Origin: Pontederia crassipes
Taxonomy: Eukaryota > Streptophyta > Magnoliopsida > Commelinales > Pontederiaceae
Length of the DNA: 64,000 nucleotides
Direction of reading: 5' to 3'
NCBI GenBank assembly: GCA_030549335.1
Contig: CM060198.1
Span: 63,779,958 to 63,843,957, forward strand
Shown here: positions 11,677-23,432 of the stretch, one piece after another
Numbering within the stretch: the stretch's first letter is position 1
How the letters are laid out: every line of letters starts with the position of its first letter
Made by a program: the position numbers and the translations under genes
The notes under the pieces: generated by a model
Database searches by the model: none
Told to the model about the DNA's origin: nothing
Seen by the model: the letters and a program-made list of their open reading frames with translations, nothing else

Positions 11677-11686
11677 TATAAAAAGG
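11677..11686 (+). promoter_or_regulatory. TATA box in 3' LTR of A
   Basis: CCCTATAAAAAGGAGCTC lies about 205 bp into the LTR, right after a C-rich run. The partial LTR copy has the same box at 11026-11035; the 5' LTR lacks it. Confidence 0.65.
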
Positions 11687-12134
11687 AGCTCTTCCATGTG
11701 CCATCAAGGATCATAGGTTCCCTTTTTTCTGCACTAGTTTTGATTTCCAACAACATTCCCTTACCTTCTTCTCGGATTGGATTGCTTCATAGGTGGGGAA
11801 TGATGAGGGGAGGACAACCGCCAATGACCGGACGAATTTCGTGCAAGAATCGACCACGGGAACAGGTGGGTGAATCTGAAATCCCTCTGCATAACTTAAA
11901 TGGCATTAGTCTAGAATTAGGGCTGTTCATCTTGAAATGTGTTCTTAATTGATGAAAGAAAAAGAAAAGAATGGATTGTTTGCCTATTGATTTGGGATGC
12001 ATTGTTGATTTCTGACTTGTATTGTTTATTGCTATGAATGTACAAGTTTAGATGATTGTTTAGGAGTGATAGTTTTATATTATAATGGAAAACTCATGAG
12101 CTTTACATGTTTGTCCGAATCTATTTTTACAATG

Positions 12135-12422
12135 ACTGATCGACCGATCCAGAATATCGGTCGACCGATGATATGAAAATCGGTCGACCGATCGACCGAT
12201 CATTCCTTTCGAGCCAGTTCATAAGTCGGCCGACCGAGGCTTATTGTACAGACAGCACCATCGGTCGACCGATCCAAGGATATCGGTCGATCGGTGCCCA
12301 GAAGTTTGTCGACCGAGACCCATTCTATGGAATTAGAACCATCGGTCGATCGATCTTGAAATATCGGTCGACTGGTGCTAAGAAATCGATCGACCGATCA
12401 GAGAGAACCGGTCGACCGACCC
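12135..12422. repeat. Palindromic GGTCGACC array in 3' LTR of A
   Basis: The same array as 4899-5212, with motifs such as ATCGGTCGACCGAT at 12155-12168 and 12260-12272. It lies about 450 bp downstream of the TATA box, hence in the transcribed part of the LTR. Confidence 0.85.
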
Positions 12423-13395
12423 TTAACCCAGATTTTATTTTGGCTGTTGATTGATCTAGATTCTTTCCATGATTGTGATATACTATTCCCTACTGATTGA
12501 ATTGTTGTATGACTGAATCAATTGTCTTGTTATTGATCTGTCCAATGATCCAATCCTCTTATAGAATGAAAGAATGATAAATTGATAAAGTGATTAAAGT
12601 AAGAAAGATGAAATGATAAAGAGAGGGTGGTCAACCCATGCTAAGTGCTTATAGTGAAGGGTCGCTCCCGTAGCCATAGCTCGATCATCCATAGGCTGCA
12701 CAAGGTTGTATTGTTTGCTCGGCATAAAACCCCCAAAATTTAAAGGCACCTAAAGTCATTTAAGCTAAGAAAAGGTACAAGGATAAAGAATATATGCAAA
12801 TGATATGAGTATGATGATGATATGTGAAGTATGATTATTAATGCAGCATGATTATCATAACCGTTCATGATTATATAATTTATGATCTCTTTTATTCATT
12901 GATATCTCAAATCGAATGATCTTATGCTCTCTACCTGATCTTGATATAAGTGATTACTGATTCTGACTAATTCTATTTATTGTTATGCATTGAGTACTAT
13001 GTGGATCCCCACTAGGCTGTATAGCTTATGGGAGGACCTCTTCCCATGTGTTGATTTCCACAGGGCCAGGTCAGTAATGATGTCGAGATCGTGTGCCGCG
13101 ACCAGTTCGAGCGATAATAAAGCACATGAACTAAAGAAGGGCCTAGTTATCATTTTTTCTATTTTTCGCATTTATGAACTTGGATGTAATTCAGATATGA
13201 TTTCTATTATGGAGACTTTGCAGAACTTTGAGACTTTCGCCATTTTGATATCCTATGTTTCCTCTTTATTTCTATTGCTGACATGTCATCGTTTTAATTA
13301 AGATTTGGTCAAGTGTTAGTCAAAGTTATAGTATTTTCGTAGCGCCTTCAGAGGGATCCTCGCCACGTGGCGTTGGTCGATTTGGGGGCGTTACA

Positions 13396-13967
13396 ATCCA
13401 TCAAAAGAAATCTTTTAATGACTTCGTTAAACTTCATACTCCACCATTGAGCCTTGGACTCCTTTCTTCAGTTCATTCATAAGCTTGTCATAACTTGTGT
13501 TAGAGATGAGCAGCTAAGAAATTCGATTCAAGGCAACAATAAAGTTCCACGTGTCACATCACAAGTGTAAGAATTTTTGCACGAGAAAAATTATGCACCA
13601 TGAGAAAATTCGAAAAATTTAAGGTGACGCAAAATTTTATTTGATTAAAAATAGAAGAGGATTGCAAGACAGATTATCTCCTTTTTGAATCAGAATTTAT
13701 ATAGGCACTACCTTACAATAGAAATTACTGGAACTATGAATTAATCCCTCAATATTAGGACACCTATATCGTGATAAGGAAATAAATAAATTTCGAATCA
13801 CATACAGAATACTTCTAAAAATTTTCGCCCCCTTTCACCCCCGCAAGGAGAAATCTGCTGAAGTACCTAAGTAACAAGGGAGACCATATAGACTTATAAT
13901 TGAGTTCGGATTCAAGACATTATCAATAATGAGGAAGAAAAACAACTAATAAATCAAAGGTAATGTA
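13396..13967. other. Flank of A; contains 3' flank of PGG copy P4
   Basis: No gene. Part of it (AAATCTGCTGAA at about 13850 to ACATTATCAATA at about 13925) matches 270-335 downstream of P1. It is therefore probably the downstream end of P4, whose exon 1 lies at 15707 and whose exon 2 is missing. Confidence 0.5.
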
Positions 13968-15690
13968 ACAATCCAAAATTTTCAAATTAAAAATTAATTT
14001 TCATAATTAACATAAATTCAAATTTTAGAATTTCTTAATTATATTCTAAAAATTAAAAGATAAGGATAATAACTAATTATTCAATTACAAAAATTCAGGA
14101 GTAATTATGTTTATAATTGATATAATAAAAATTGATAGTTTGAAGAGGATTAAGAATGAAGTTTGATGTAAGATTGAATTAGGACTCCTAGTTAAGATAA
14201 AATTAAGAATTCTTAAGTTAGAAATTTTGAAAAGTACAATAATGATTCATTATTATTTTAATTCAGAAAATTTAGAAAAGGAAAAATTATTATTTTTTAA
14301 TTATGAATATTATTATAAATTAGAACATAAGTGGATGTTCTCTAGAGAGAGTTTGATCAAAATAAGAAAAAAAAAGAAAAGGTAACAAAGAAAGAAAAGA
14401 AAAAGAGAATACGAAAAGAATTAAGTTAATTTAAATAAAGGTACAAAATTAAATTAATTAAATATATGATATATTTATTTAGTTCGAAAGTCTTTATAAA
14501 AATAAAGGGCAATTAAAGTTAAGAAGGGAAAAGAAGAAGTTAATAATGAACAAGAAATTGAATAGAAGCAAAGAAAGAAAATAAAAAGATACAAGTATTT
14601 AATTAGAATAATGAAGGATGGTTATAGGTTCTACATTAAACTTGGTCCGGTCTGGCTCTACATTAAAATCGTTTTAGTCATTGAACCAGTTAAAATCCGA
14701 TTGAACCGAAAAAACCGGTGAACTGGGCGAACCAGCGAAGAACCGGTTCACGAATTTTTTTTAAAAAAGTCAATTTAAAATGGAAAGAAGTTAAAAAATG
14801 GAAGGAATTTTAAAATATATATATAAAAGAGGAAAGACGTGATCATATATTAAAAACAAAATTAGGAAGGGAAAAGTAAATATAGAAAGATAATTAATAG
14901 GAAGAGAAAATGATAATTGAGCAAAACTAGAGAGATAATTAATAGAGAGATAATTAATAGAGAGATAAAATGATAATTGAAGAAAATGAATGATTAGAGG
15001 AGATGATTAGGGGAGAAGAATTTGAAATTAAAGAAAATATATAATTCAGTGGAGAAGAAATAAATAATGAAGAAAAGAAATTAAATAAACTAACAAAATA
15101 AAAATTAATAATGATTTGGAATAAAAAATATTAATATCTTATCACTAGAACTATATTACAATAATAATGTTTGAATAAGTATTAAATTTTTAAAATATAA
15201 TAAGTAATAGAAACATAATAAAATGAGCAACACAAAATGAAAATAAAAAAGGAATATATGAAAATAAATACGAACCAACAATTTTAAATGTGAATTATAT
15301 ATAAATAAATTAGTATAGTATCACAAATAGTATATAAACAATAAAAATCTAATAATGTATCAATTATGATAACTTAAGAATGCTTAAATTTATAGAATAT
15401 AATAAATAATAATTTTATACTAATTATTATTATTATTATTATTATCAGTAAGATATATTATATAATATATTAATTATGATATATATTCACAATTAATATA
15501 CATAATATTATTTTAATAAAATTCGGTCCAATCCGATTGAATCCGATCGGACCGATCCAACCACGACCTGAAAAGACGTCCGGTTCGATCACCGATCTGA
15601 TTATGAAAATATTGCGAAATAGTCGCCAAAATCGTACAAGACCGAAATAATTGTCCAAAGTATGGAGTTTGAATAAGATTTCAAATTCAC
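13968..15690. other. Very AT-rich insertion of unknown class
   Basis: Starts TGTAACAATCCAAAATTTTC, like the LTR start of the TGTAAC elements, and sits where exon 2 of P4 should be. Two GC-richer blocks full of CCGGTT/CCGATT words (14640-14755 and 15515-15620) bracket about 750 bp of A/T-rich DNA. No coding sequence, second LTR or TSD was found. It may be a solo or degraded LTR element plus a MITE. Confidence 0.3.
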
Positions 15691-15706
15691 CTTGAGATAT
15701 GATTAC

Positions 15707-15779
15707 CTGAATATGTTGATCGGCCCCAAACAGTGGGATTTCTTTGCTTTGGCTAGACACTATTTCGTTTGGTAACTAA
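15707..15779 (-). pseudogene. PGG copy P4: lone exon 1, start codon lost
   Basis: The minus strand reads SSQSKEIPLFGADQHIQ up to donor CAG|GTAATC. It is closest to P3 (QSKEIPLFGADQQIQ). Two bases are missing upstream relative to P3, and the start position reads TTA, so no translation start remains. No exon 2 is recognisable downstream; 13968-15690 occupies that place. Confidence 0.7.
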
Positions 15780-15887
15780 TATAGAAAACAAATTATAAAT
15801 ATGTAATCTATCTCAAGAAATATTTAGATGGCATGAACTGATGAGATCACATAGATTGGCATTTTCAAATTTACAAAAGGTAGATGA

Positions 15888-15897
15888 TTTATATAGA
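15888..15897 (-). promoter_or_regulatory. TATA box of P4 remnant
   Basis: Minus-strand CTCTATATAAATC about 110 bp upstream of the P4 exon, as in P3. Similarity to the P3 upstream region continues to about 16160. Confidence 0.5.
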
Positions 15898-16159
15898 GAG
15901 TGAAGAACCATAAAGCTTAAGTTCCTAGTCTCCGGTCAATGGATATATTAGCGAAAGTGATAATGAAAATGTAAATGCTCGTGTCCACTCAATACGTGAT
16001 TCAAATATTAGTCAGTCATATTTATATTTCTAATTTTATTTTTCATGTGGAAAATCATTTAATATTAATATCATACATATCGACAGGTCCACCTTTACAT
16101 GTAACAACAAACTTATCGATAATTATGCCTTCTGCGATACTATACTTTTTATAAAATTA

Positions 16160-17395
16160 GAATTCATAAATCAGTAACGTTCCAAAATTTCACTCTTCAC
16201 GTTTGAAATTATTTGAATCGACGTTATCTAGAATCTCTTCTTTTTAAACTTTTCTTACGTAGGATGCGGAAGCAGAATAACTTTTATATATTCTTTTAAT
16301 ATAGTATGGAAGTTTCTTTGGAACTATTCTTTCCTAATAATTCTCCAAAGACTAACTAATTTTTAAATCACTTTACATTAATTAATAGTCAAGAGTTTCA
16401 ATGACTCAATACTCATGTGTATTTTTATATCACAACAAATATTGTTGCTGTCCACATTTCCTTTTTTATTTTTTGGTTCATCTACTTGTAAAATTCAAAT
16501 ACAGAAAAATAAAATTTTTATGAGTATAAAAAATATTCAGTACATAAGATAATACAATTATATAAAAAAATACTTAATAAAAATAGGCAAGTTTTAGTAT
16601 GAGAAAATACTTCTATTATTTCATTTTTTTTTGTTTGGCATGAGAAGAACTAATCGATTCAATATAAAAGTTTAGGTTTGATATTTAGATGAAAAATATA
16701 ATGATGAGAATTTGAAAAGTTGATTTGATAGATAAGTTTTAGTAGGTGTTTGGATAAAAAAATAAGAACTAAGAATATAGCGTATTATTTTATGAAATAT
16801 AAAAGTATAATAAATTAAAATATTATATCTTTATTTAGTTAAAATAATAATTTACAAAAATATTTTATATTAATATTGTAATTTATAATTTACAAAACTA
16901 TTTATATTAATATTATAATTGATAATTTATGAAAAATAATATTATTATAATTTATTATTTTCACATGTTATTAATATTATAATTTAGAAAAAATATTATA
17001 TTAAGTTAAAAATTTATTTTATAAGAAAAATGATAATATAAAATAAAATATTATAATTGATTATCGTTTAAGTTGATATACAAATAGTTTGCTTAATAAT
17101 ATTAATATTAAATATTAATTAGCAATATTTTGGTAATTAAAATTAATAAAGAATAAAAACAATAAAGCAAAAAAAAAAGATGCCAAAAAGCAGCAAAAAG
17201 GAAAATATAGTTCTCACTTCCGACGGGAACTTTTGGTTCTCCGAAATGGAGAACATTGGTCATGTCCAAATTCTCATCACATTGTCCGTTTGGTAAAAAA
17301 TCCAATTCTGACCCAAGTGTTGGGAGCCAAACACAACCATTTATATTCTTTCTATTTCGTTCCTTTTTGTTCTTTTCTATTCTGTTTACTATATC
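16160..17395. other. AT-rich intergenic DNA
   Basis: No gene. TGTTTGGATAAAAAAATAAG near 16746 and GGGAGCCAAACACAACC near 17320 look like inverted ends of a roughly 590-bp AT-rich MITE (shared GTGTTTGG), but I could not find a convincing TSD. Confidence 0.35.
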
Positions 17396-17862
17396 TTTTA
17401 CTTTACACAATTCTTAAAACATCTATATGTGTTGTCTTAATGCGAACTCGATTTCTTTTATTATGGCATGACTATAACAATGAGATAAGGTGGATCAAAC
17501 CAGGACATATTTACTCATAAAAGACTTGAGGTTCACACATCCACTCAAGTAGGATCGCAAGGATCTCCTTTCTTCAAAACCATCAACCCACCTCATCACA
17601 TTACCGCTGTGGGACTATTAATACTCATACATTTTTTACTTTACACAATTTCTAAAACATCTATATGTGTTGTCCTAATGAGAGATCGACTTCTTTTATT
17701 ATGGAATGACTATAACAATAGGTCAAGGTAGATCAAACCAGGACATACTTACTCATAAAAGACTTGAGGTTCACACATCTACTCAAGTAGGACTGCAAGG
17801 ATCCCCTTTCTTTAAAACCATCAACCCACCTCATCACATTACCATGGTGAGACTATTAATAG
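17396..17862. repeat. Tandem duplication, 238-bp unit
   Basis: Copy 1 is 17396-17633 and copy 2 is 17634-17862. Shared blocks are TTTACTTTACACAA, AACATCTATATGTGTTGTC, AAAAGACTTGAGGTTCACAC and CATCAACCCACCTCATCAC. Copy 2 is cut at the TSD of element C. A diverged relative lies at about 63540-63640 (AAAAGACTTGGGATCGCAC, then GGTGGGACTATAATACCC). Confidence 0.85.
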
Positions 17863-18129
17863 CTGTTGGATATAAGTTTTAGTGATATATAAAATTATAT
17901 TTTGATATTACAAACCTCCAAAGGTTAAAATTAAAATGCTGAAAAAGTTTAAAGAAAAAGAGATAACTTTATGCACTACACTTTGATTAAATAATTAACT
18001 ATGATCCTATTAGATTTTGGATTAGTAATAAATATCAAAGTTGTAGATAATTCTATTAGCTTTTTATAGAATAAAAAAGCATTTTATTTGGACAAGTGGT
18101 GCAAAACGTTATGTTGAAAATAGTGCAGG

Positions 18130-18380
18130 GCGGTCGAGCTGTCGGGTGGAAAATAGGTCGACCAGTCAGGAACACAAGTCGACCGGTCCAGGACACAGGT
18201 CGACCGATCAGTGCAGAAAATGATCAATTTCAACCAACAGAATGCGAGGTTGTAACGGTTGAGGTACCAATCGTCGGTCCAAAACACAGGTCGATCGGAC
18301 AGTGCAGAATTCGCCAACGATCATATTTTTCATAAAAAAAAGTGTATCGGTCGACCGATCCATATGTGCGGTCAACCGGC
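18130..18380. repeat. Palindromic GGTCGACC array in 5' LTR of C
   Basis: Variants of GGTCGACC within GTCGACCGGTC and CGGTCGACCGAT, for example at 18158, 18177, 18198 and 18347. Counterpart in the 3' LTR: 26545-26825. Here the array lies upstream of the TATA box, unlike in elements A and E. Confidence 0.8.
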
Positions 18381-18466
18381 CTATGAGTCAAATGAACAGT
18401 AATGGTCAAATTTGAAGGAGAAAATTGTGGAATGATTTTTGGACGACTTTCTCACTTACAGAAGCC

Positions 18467-18474
18467 TATAAAAG
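18467..18474 (+). promoter_or_regulatory. TATA box in 5' LTR of C
   Basis: AAGCCTATAAAAGAAGTG about 600 bp into the LTR. The same box occurs in the 3' LTR (26912) and in the G LTR (52828) with the same flanks. Confidence 0.65.
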
Positions 18475-18945
18475 AAGTGTCAAATCCAGAAGGAAGTGCA
18501 CTCATTCAAGCCTTGAAGAAAAACTTCAAATTATCAAAAGAAGACATTCTTTTTGAAGTTTTCATTTTTAGTTTTCATTTCTTTCTCTCTTCCTCTCTTG
18601 TGAGGTTAGCTTTGTAAAAGAGAGAAACATTTTATTTAGAAAAATACTGAGAGAGCTCCTGTGTAAAAGAGGTTCAAAATCTTACCTCTTGAGCGAGAGA
18701 AAAGATTATCTTCCTAAGAGGGGAGGTTGCCTTGCCTCTCGAAGCGGAGAAAATGGGTTGATGTAAACAACATTCTTCCTTGCCGCATTTGGAATTAAGG
18801 AAGAGTTTTATTGGAATTTCTGATGATCTCGAGGCCGAAAAGTCGGAGCGGGGACGTAAGCTTCCGCGATAGTTTTTGTGAAATCGACATTTTCGAATTG
18901 AATACCAATTCACCCACCTCTTGGTGCCCTTTGGGATCCTACAAT

Positions 18946-18955
18946 TGGTATCAGA
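18946..18955 (+). promoter_or_regulatory. Primer-binding site of element C
   Basis: TGGTATCAGA two bases after the LTR end ACA, complementary to the 3' end of initiator tRNA-Met as in most copia elements. Confidence 0.75.
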
Positions 18956-19049
18956 ATGGTTTGCTCTTGTTTTAAGATCAAATCATTTTAAATTTTAATC
19001 ATTTCATGATTTGATCACTTTGTTTTAAGATTTAACAATCTTTAGAGCT

Positions 19050-20538
19050 ATGACATCAAATGGTTTTAATTTTGCCGAAGGACAATCAATTAGTCGTCCT
19101 CCCCTTTTAAATGCATCAAATTTTGCATATTGGAAAATTAGAATTCAAGCATATATTTGTTCAATTGATATCGACATGTGGGACATAGTTGAAAAATGTT
19201 ATTATGTTCATGAAAAGTTATCTACTGATTCTAAAGAAAAAGAAAAGATTTTTTCAAAACTCGATTGGAAAGCCAAAAATATATTTTATTGTGCTTTGAC
19301 TTGAATGGAGTTTAATCAGATTTCAACTTGTAAAACTACAACCGAGATTTGAAAAAAACTCATCACTACTTATGAAGGAACCGACAAAGTTAAAGAATAT
19401 AGATTGAATATTTTAAACCATAAATATGATTCTTTCAAAACGCATGATAATGAATCCATAAATGATATAGTTGTTCGGTTTACTGATATTTTGAATGGCT
19501 TAGTCTCATTGGACGAGTCAAGAACTTACTCCCAAAAAGTGAAAACGATTCTCAGATCTCTCTCCTCCAAATGACATACTAAGAGGACCGTGATTGAAGA
19601 AAAAAATCTGAACAAATTAAATTTTGATTATCTTATTGGTTCACTTATAACATATGAAATCTCAATTCAAGAAGATCAAGAAGAAAAAACCCTCAAAAAG
19701 AAAACATTGGCATTAAAGGCAAATGCAAATGAAGAAGACTCAAGTGATGAAGCAGTTGATGAAAAGATATTCGCCTACTGCACAAGAAAACTAGATAAGT
19801 GTCTCAAGTTGGTGAAGAAGAAATAAACGAACGAGAAGTCTGTCCAAAGATCATACAAAAATCACAAAGAAGAGACATCTCGAAAAGGTAAAAAGAAAAA
19901 GTACGAAGAGTCAAGTGAAACAAGTGACTCGTCAAGCTCTTCCAGTGATGAAGTATACTTATGCTTAATGGCACACGACGATGAGGTAATTTCTAATCCT
20001 TCAAATAATGACTCATCAAGCTCTTCCAAAGAAAATCTTTCTTTAGATGTAAGTAAAGAACTTTCCTCCCTTATAAAAAGATATTACTCACTTAAAGAGA
20101 AAAATGAGAAATTACAACATGAGATTGAAAATTTAAAAGAAGAAAAGAATACATGTTTTATGGAGAATGAAGACCTAAAAAATGAAATTGAAACTCTGAA
20201 AATTACACATGCATGTGAAATTGTAAAACTAGCATGTTCTTTAGAAAAAGCAAAGAAGGAAAATGATCTTTTGAAAAATTTACAAAATAATGATAAAACT
20301 AGTTCTTATGTAAAGAAAGATAATTCTACGAAATACTTTGGATATGAAAACTCTTATTCGAAGTCTAATCATTCCTACGATAGAAAATCACATATACATG
20401 TTTTGCATGTGAATTTAATGGCCATTATGCTTATCAATGCAAAGTAAAAAAATCTTCGAAATATAGGAGGATATGGGTTTCAAAAGGAACTTTGACTAAC
20501 AAAATTGGATCGAAGTTTGGGTACCAAAGTTTAAATGA
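19050..20538 (+). pseudogene. copia-type gag (UBN2) with zinc knuckle, element C
   Basis: Starts MTSNGFNFAEGQSISRPPLL at 19050. The gag-polypeptide pattern follows (NFAYWKIRIQAYI, MWDIVEKCYY, FYCAL), interrupted by TGA at about 19302 and by further stops and shifts near 19350 and 19575. The frame reopens at 19590-19826 and as an acidic/coiled-coil stretch at 19968-20447 (EKLQHEIENLKEEKN). A CCHC knuckle CFACEFNGHYAYQC lies in a shifted frame at about 20401-20445. The conserved tail GTLTNKIGSK ends at TGA 20536-20538. Gag forms the virus-like particle and binds element RNA. In autonomous elements protease would follow; here non-coding 3' sequence follows. Confidence 0.8.
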
Positions 20539-20750
20539 TTGTTTTTCAGGTGTGCCTCACATATAGAGCAAAGGAGGAATTGGAAATGTTAAGGTATCTT
20601 TGATTTCACTCAAAAATTAAAATTTACTATTATTTCTTTGAAAAGAGAGAACATCTAAAATTGGTAATAGCGATAGGACGAGCATACTAAATTTTATTTT
20701 GACATATCATGGATATCATTGTTGTATCAAAGTTTTATGCCATATTTTGA

Positions 20751-20792
<42 letters not shown>

Positions 20793-20990
20793 CTAGTTTT
20801 GGTATTCATCAAATTGTTTCCATTTTGCCATTATATAATAATCATAAATTTAGGGAGAGTTATTTCTTACATACTAACTCTTTATTATGCAATATTTTTA
20901 GTATTTCTAATATGAAAAAAGGGGAAAATATTTTTTTTTTCAAAGATGGCATGATTAAGGGGGAGTTACATGTGATTTCCAATATGCTTC
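20539..20990 (+). other. Non-coding 3' part of C up to nested element D
   Basis: No gene. Similar to 45362-45970 and 51900-52188 of element G (GATTAAGGGGGAGTTACAT in both). Contains a (TA)n run at 20758-20790. The TSD of D (GCTTC, 20986-20990) ends it. Confidence 0.6.
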
Positions 20991-22328
20991 TGATGCACGA
21001 AAAATCATGCATTAGTTTGGGTGATTTGATTAATATTTTAGAATGTTTTTATTTTTAGAAAGGAAGAGTTTTGATTTGTTTTCATATAATTTCATTTAGA
21101 TTTGATTTCTACCTAAATCTGAAAATTATTCATGGCATGATATGAGAAAACGTCGAAGAAAAGGCCTAAAATAGTTCAGAAGAATGTCACGACCGTGACA
21201 ATTATTTTCATGGCCGTGACAGAAGATTCTGCAGGCAAAATTTTGACTAAGGCACTGTCACGGCCGTGACAGCTTCTGTCATGGCCGTGATAGAGAAAAT
21301 TCCAGCCTTTTCAGCCTTTTCAGTCTTCTGTCACGGCCGTGCCGGAGCCTTTCACGGCTGTGACGGCGGTCTGTTAGGCCATTTTAAAGTCATTTTTATC
21401 CACTTTTTAGATATATTTTTGGTTTCTTTACTTGGGGGACGAGAAAACCTATAAAAAGAAGCAGAAGAGGGTCTGGAAAAGCATCCCTGGAGCATACTTT
21501 TGAAGCCTAGAAAGAGGAGAAGTGCGAGGACAACAGCGAAGCTTTGCCGGAAACTCGAGAGAGGACGCGCTTAGCCTATGCCAGAGTTCTTCGTTTTCCT
21601 TTCTCAATCTTTTATATTATATTTGATGTTGATTTTCTCAGATTTATTCTTTCATTAGTGTCATCCTATATGTTTTGGATTCTTCTTGATATTAGTTTGA
21701 TTTGAATCTTTAATAGCATTGCAATTTCATGTTTATTGCTTTCATTTGATTCCATGATTTATGATTTGATTGCTATCTAAGAAGTGATTATTTTCATAAT
21801 AGTTTATAGGGATTGATCTTATTTATTGCATGCCACAATTAGAGAAATCGGAAGAGACCTAATTTGTGTAGTTATTAAGGTGACTTGAGAAAGCCCTTAA
21901 TATTAATTCTAATTGAATACATCTTATGATTTAATTAAGTAAATTAAAAACTGAAAGGATTGATTTATTTTAATTATTTCTTAAGATAGTAGTTAAAGCC
22001 TGAAATATTGGTTAACTAAATTTGGGAATTCACTTTGTTATTGATTTAACTAATTCTAAGTTGAGAAAATTCATTACATTCTAGTGGTTATATTTGGATG
22101 CCTTAATAATCAAATCATTATTTCTCCAAGTGATCATTTCTTTATTTCTGTTATTTTCCTTTTATTCATATCTCAAATCAACTATTTTCTTAATTTCTCA
22201 ATTAACAAGGTTAAAATAGAATCTAAGTTATTAATTATTCTCGTGGGAATGATAACTCTACTCATTCACTTTATTACTTGAGCGACTAGTGCACTTGCTA
22301 ACGTTTGCTATAAATTCTACACACATCA
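20991..22328 (+). repeat. 5' LTR of element D
   Basis: 1338 bp, highly similar to 24695-26061. TATA box CTATAAAAAG at 21449-21459; palindrome array CACGGCCGTG at 21186-21365, upstream of it. Confidence 0.87.
21186..21365. repeat. CACGGCCGTG palindrome array in 5' LTR of D
   Basis: About six variants of TGTCACGGCCGTGACA (a perfect 16-bp palindrome at 21257-21272) in 180 bp, in phrases such as CATGGCCGTGACAGAAG. The counterpart is at 24893-25085 in the 3' LTR. Confidence 0.87.
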
Positions 22329-22334
22329 AGTTTT

Positions 22335-22347
22335 TGGCGTCGTTGCC
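22335..22347 (+). promoter_or_regulatory. tRNA-Asp-type primer-binding site of D
   Basis: TGGCGTCGTTGCC follows the LTR end by six bases. One base differs from the TGGCGCCGTTGCC site common in Athila-lineage elements. Confidence 0.65.
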
Positions 22348-22487
22348 TGGGATGGTGTTTTGTAACTTTTATTTTAATTTGCTTGTTATTTGAGAGCTTT
22401 TATTTTTCTGTTAAATTTCACGCAGATTCATTTTAGTTCACATACTTTCATATCTTTTTATCTTGTGTAATCAGGAAATATCTTCAA

Positions 22488-23432
22488 ATGACAACAAAAC
22501 CAAAGACTATGGGAGATTACTATTTGGAAGAACAAAGAAAGATGCTTGAGGATCATGAAGTACAAATATCACAACTTACAAATAACAATATTCCACTCAT
22601 TCCCTTGGTACTAGGGAATTCTGCAATTGAAGATAGAATGTTAAAATTTATGACAATGGCTGAAGAAAAATTTCAACTTCAAGAAAGAGCCTTTATGAAG
22701 TTGTTGGGACAAGTAGAGCAATTGGAGGCTAGGATCCAAGTGAAAAATGATGCTCCTCCATCCACCTACTTAGAGTCAAATTCCAATGTCGAGAAAAAGT
22801 TGTGCCAATTAATTGGAGTTATAGAGAAAAGATTTATCCTACAAGATCAACTCATAAGAAATCTACAATCACAGTTGGCACAGTTGAATGATCAACAATC
22901 GGTTATTGTTTCTTCTCCTCCTCAATCCCCAAATTTTAATGTTAAGTTTGATGTGATGCAGGCAAAATTTCAAGAATTAGCGAAGAAACTGGAGTTGGCT
23001 TCTCAGATTGCTCATGCCTCGGGGGATAATACTAGGGATAAATCTATACCTATTATATGTCCATGTCACTTGCAGTATTTTAATCCAGGAAGAAGAAGAC
23101 CGAGGAAGAATTATTATCAGAAGACATGGACTACTCAGTGGAGGGTCAATGAAACAAGTGAATATATTATAGAAAATGGACAAGTGCGAAGAAGAAATCC
23201 ACCTTCAGAAAGTCCAGCAAGCATTCCAGAGTTACCTCCAAATCATTCATTGGTAGAAGGGAATACAACATCATCACATCAGCCAGCACAAAATTCGATG
23301 AATTGGAAGCCCAAGAACCAAGCTCCACAAAAAGATCCAGGTACTTCTTTCAAAGTGGAGGGACAATGCCTCGATAATTATATCAGAGGTAAGATGAAAA
23401 AAGGTCACTTTGAATCCCTTCTAGACACTTGA
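22488..23432 (+). CDS. Element D ORF: 314-residue coiled-coil protein, gag-like
   Basis: The reading frame is intact from MTTKPKTMGDYYLEEQRKML to GHFESLLDT, about 160 bp past the primer site, where gag normally starts. Residues 46-83 and 100-137 are an internal repeat predicted to be coiled coil (EEKFQLQERAFMKLLGQVEQ; EKRFILQDQLIRNLQSQLAQ), and a weaker third copy spans about 153-172. A CPCH motif is at 191-194, a basic patch GRRRPRK at 201-207, and the rest is Pro/Ser/Asn-rich. There is no CCHC knuckle, protease or RT motif. RNLQSQLAQL recalls the RNLE.QVGQLA motif of Athila-type gag, so a derived gag is my best guess, not a proven one. Possible roles are RNA binding or particle assembly for trans-mobilisation. 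Confidence 0.7.
   Translation: MTTKPKTMGDYYLEEQRKMLEDHEVQISQLTNNNIPLIPLVLGNSAIEDRMLKFMTMAEEKFQLQERAFMKLLGQVEQLEARIQVKNDAPPSTYLESNSNVEKKLCQLIGVIEKRFILQDQLIRNLQSQLAQLNDQQSVIVSSPPQSPNFNVKFDVMQAKFQELAKKLELASQIAHASGDNTRDKSIPIICPCHLQYFNPGRRRPRKNYYQKTWTTQWRVNETSEYIIENGQVRRRNPPSESPASIPELPPNHSLVEGNTTSSHQPAQNSMNWKPKNQAPQKDPGTSFKVEGQCLDNYIRGKMKKGHFESLLDT

Larger units (their letters stand above)
11472..13395 (+). repeat. 3' LTR of element A
   Basis: 1924 bp, TGTAACACTCAG to GGGGGCGTTACA, followed by the TSD ATCCA. It keeps the TATA box at 11677 after a C-rich run (11625-11670), and the GGTCGACC array at 12135-12422. Confidence 0.88.
17864..18943 (+). repeat. 5' LTR of element C
   Basis: 1080 bp. It aligns with 26292-27516 but lacks about 130 bp between GGGGACGTA and AGCTTCCGCG (near 18855) that the 3' LTR keeps (about 27305-27430). 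The TATA box is at 18467 and the palindrome array at 18130-18380, upstream of it. Confidence 0.85.

Noticed and set aside
17108-17410. 100-codon minus-strand frame starting MCKVKDIVNRIEKNKKERN
   Set aside because: It lies in AT-rich intergenic DNA at the edge of a possible MITE; no homologous copy or motif supports it.
20699-21058. 119-codon frame with an IYIYIY run
   Set aside because: It crosses the insertion point of element D and a (TA)n run, so it is chance.
22335-22347. Possible tRNA gene at the tRNA-like words after the LTRs
   Set aside because: Only the 12-13 base primer-site complement is present, with no cloverleaf; the same holds at 6189, 18946 and 29744.
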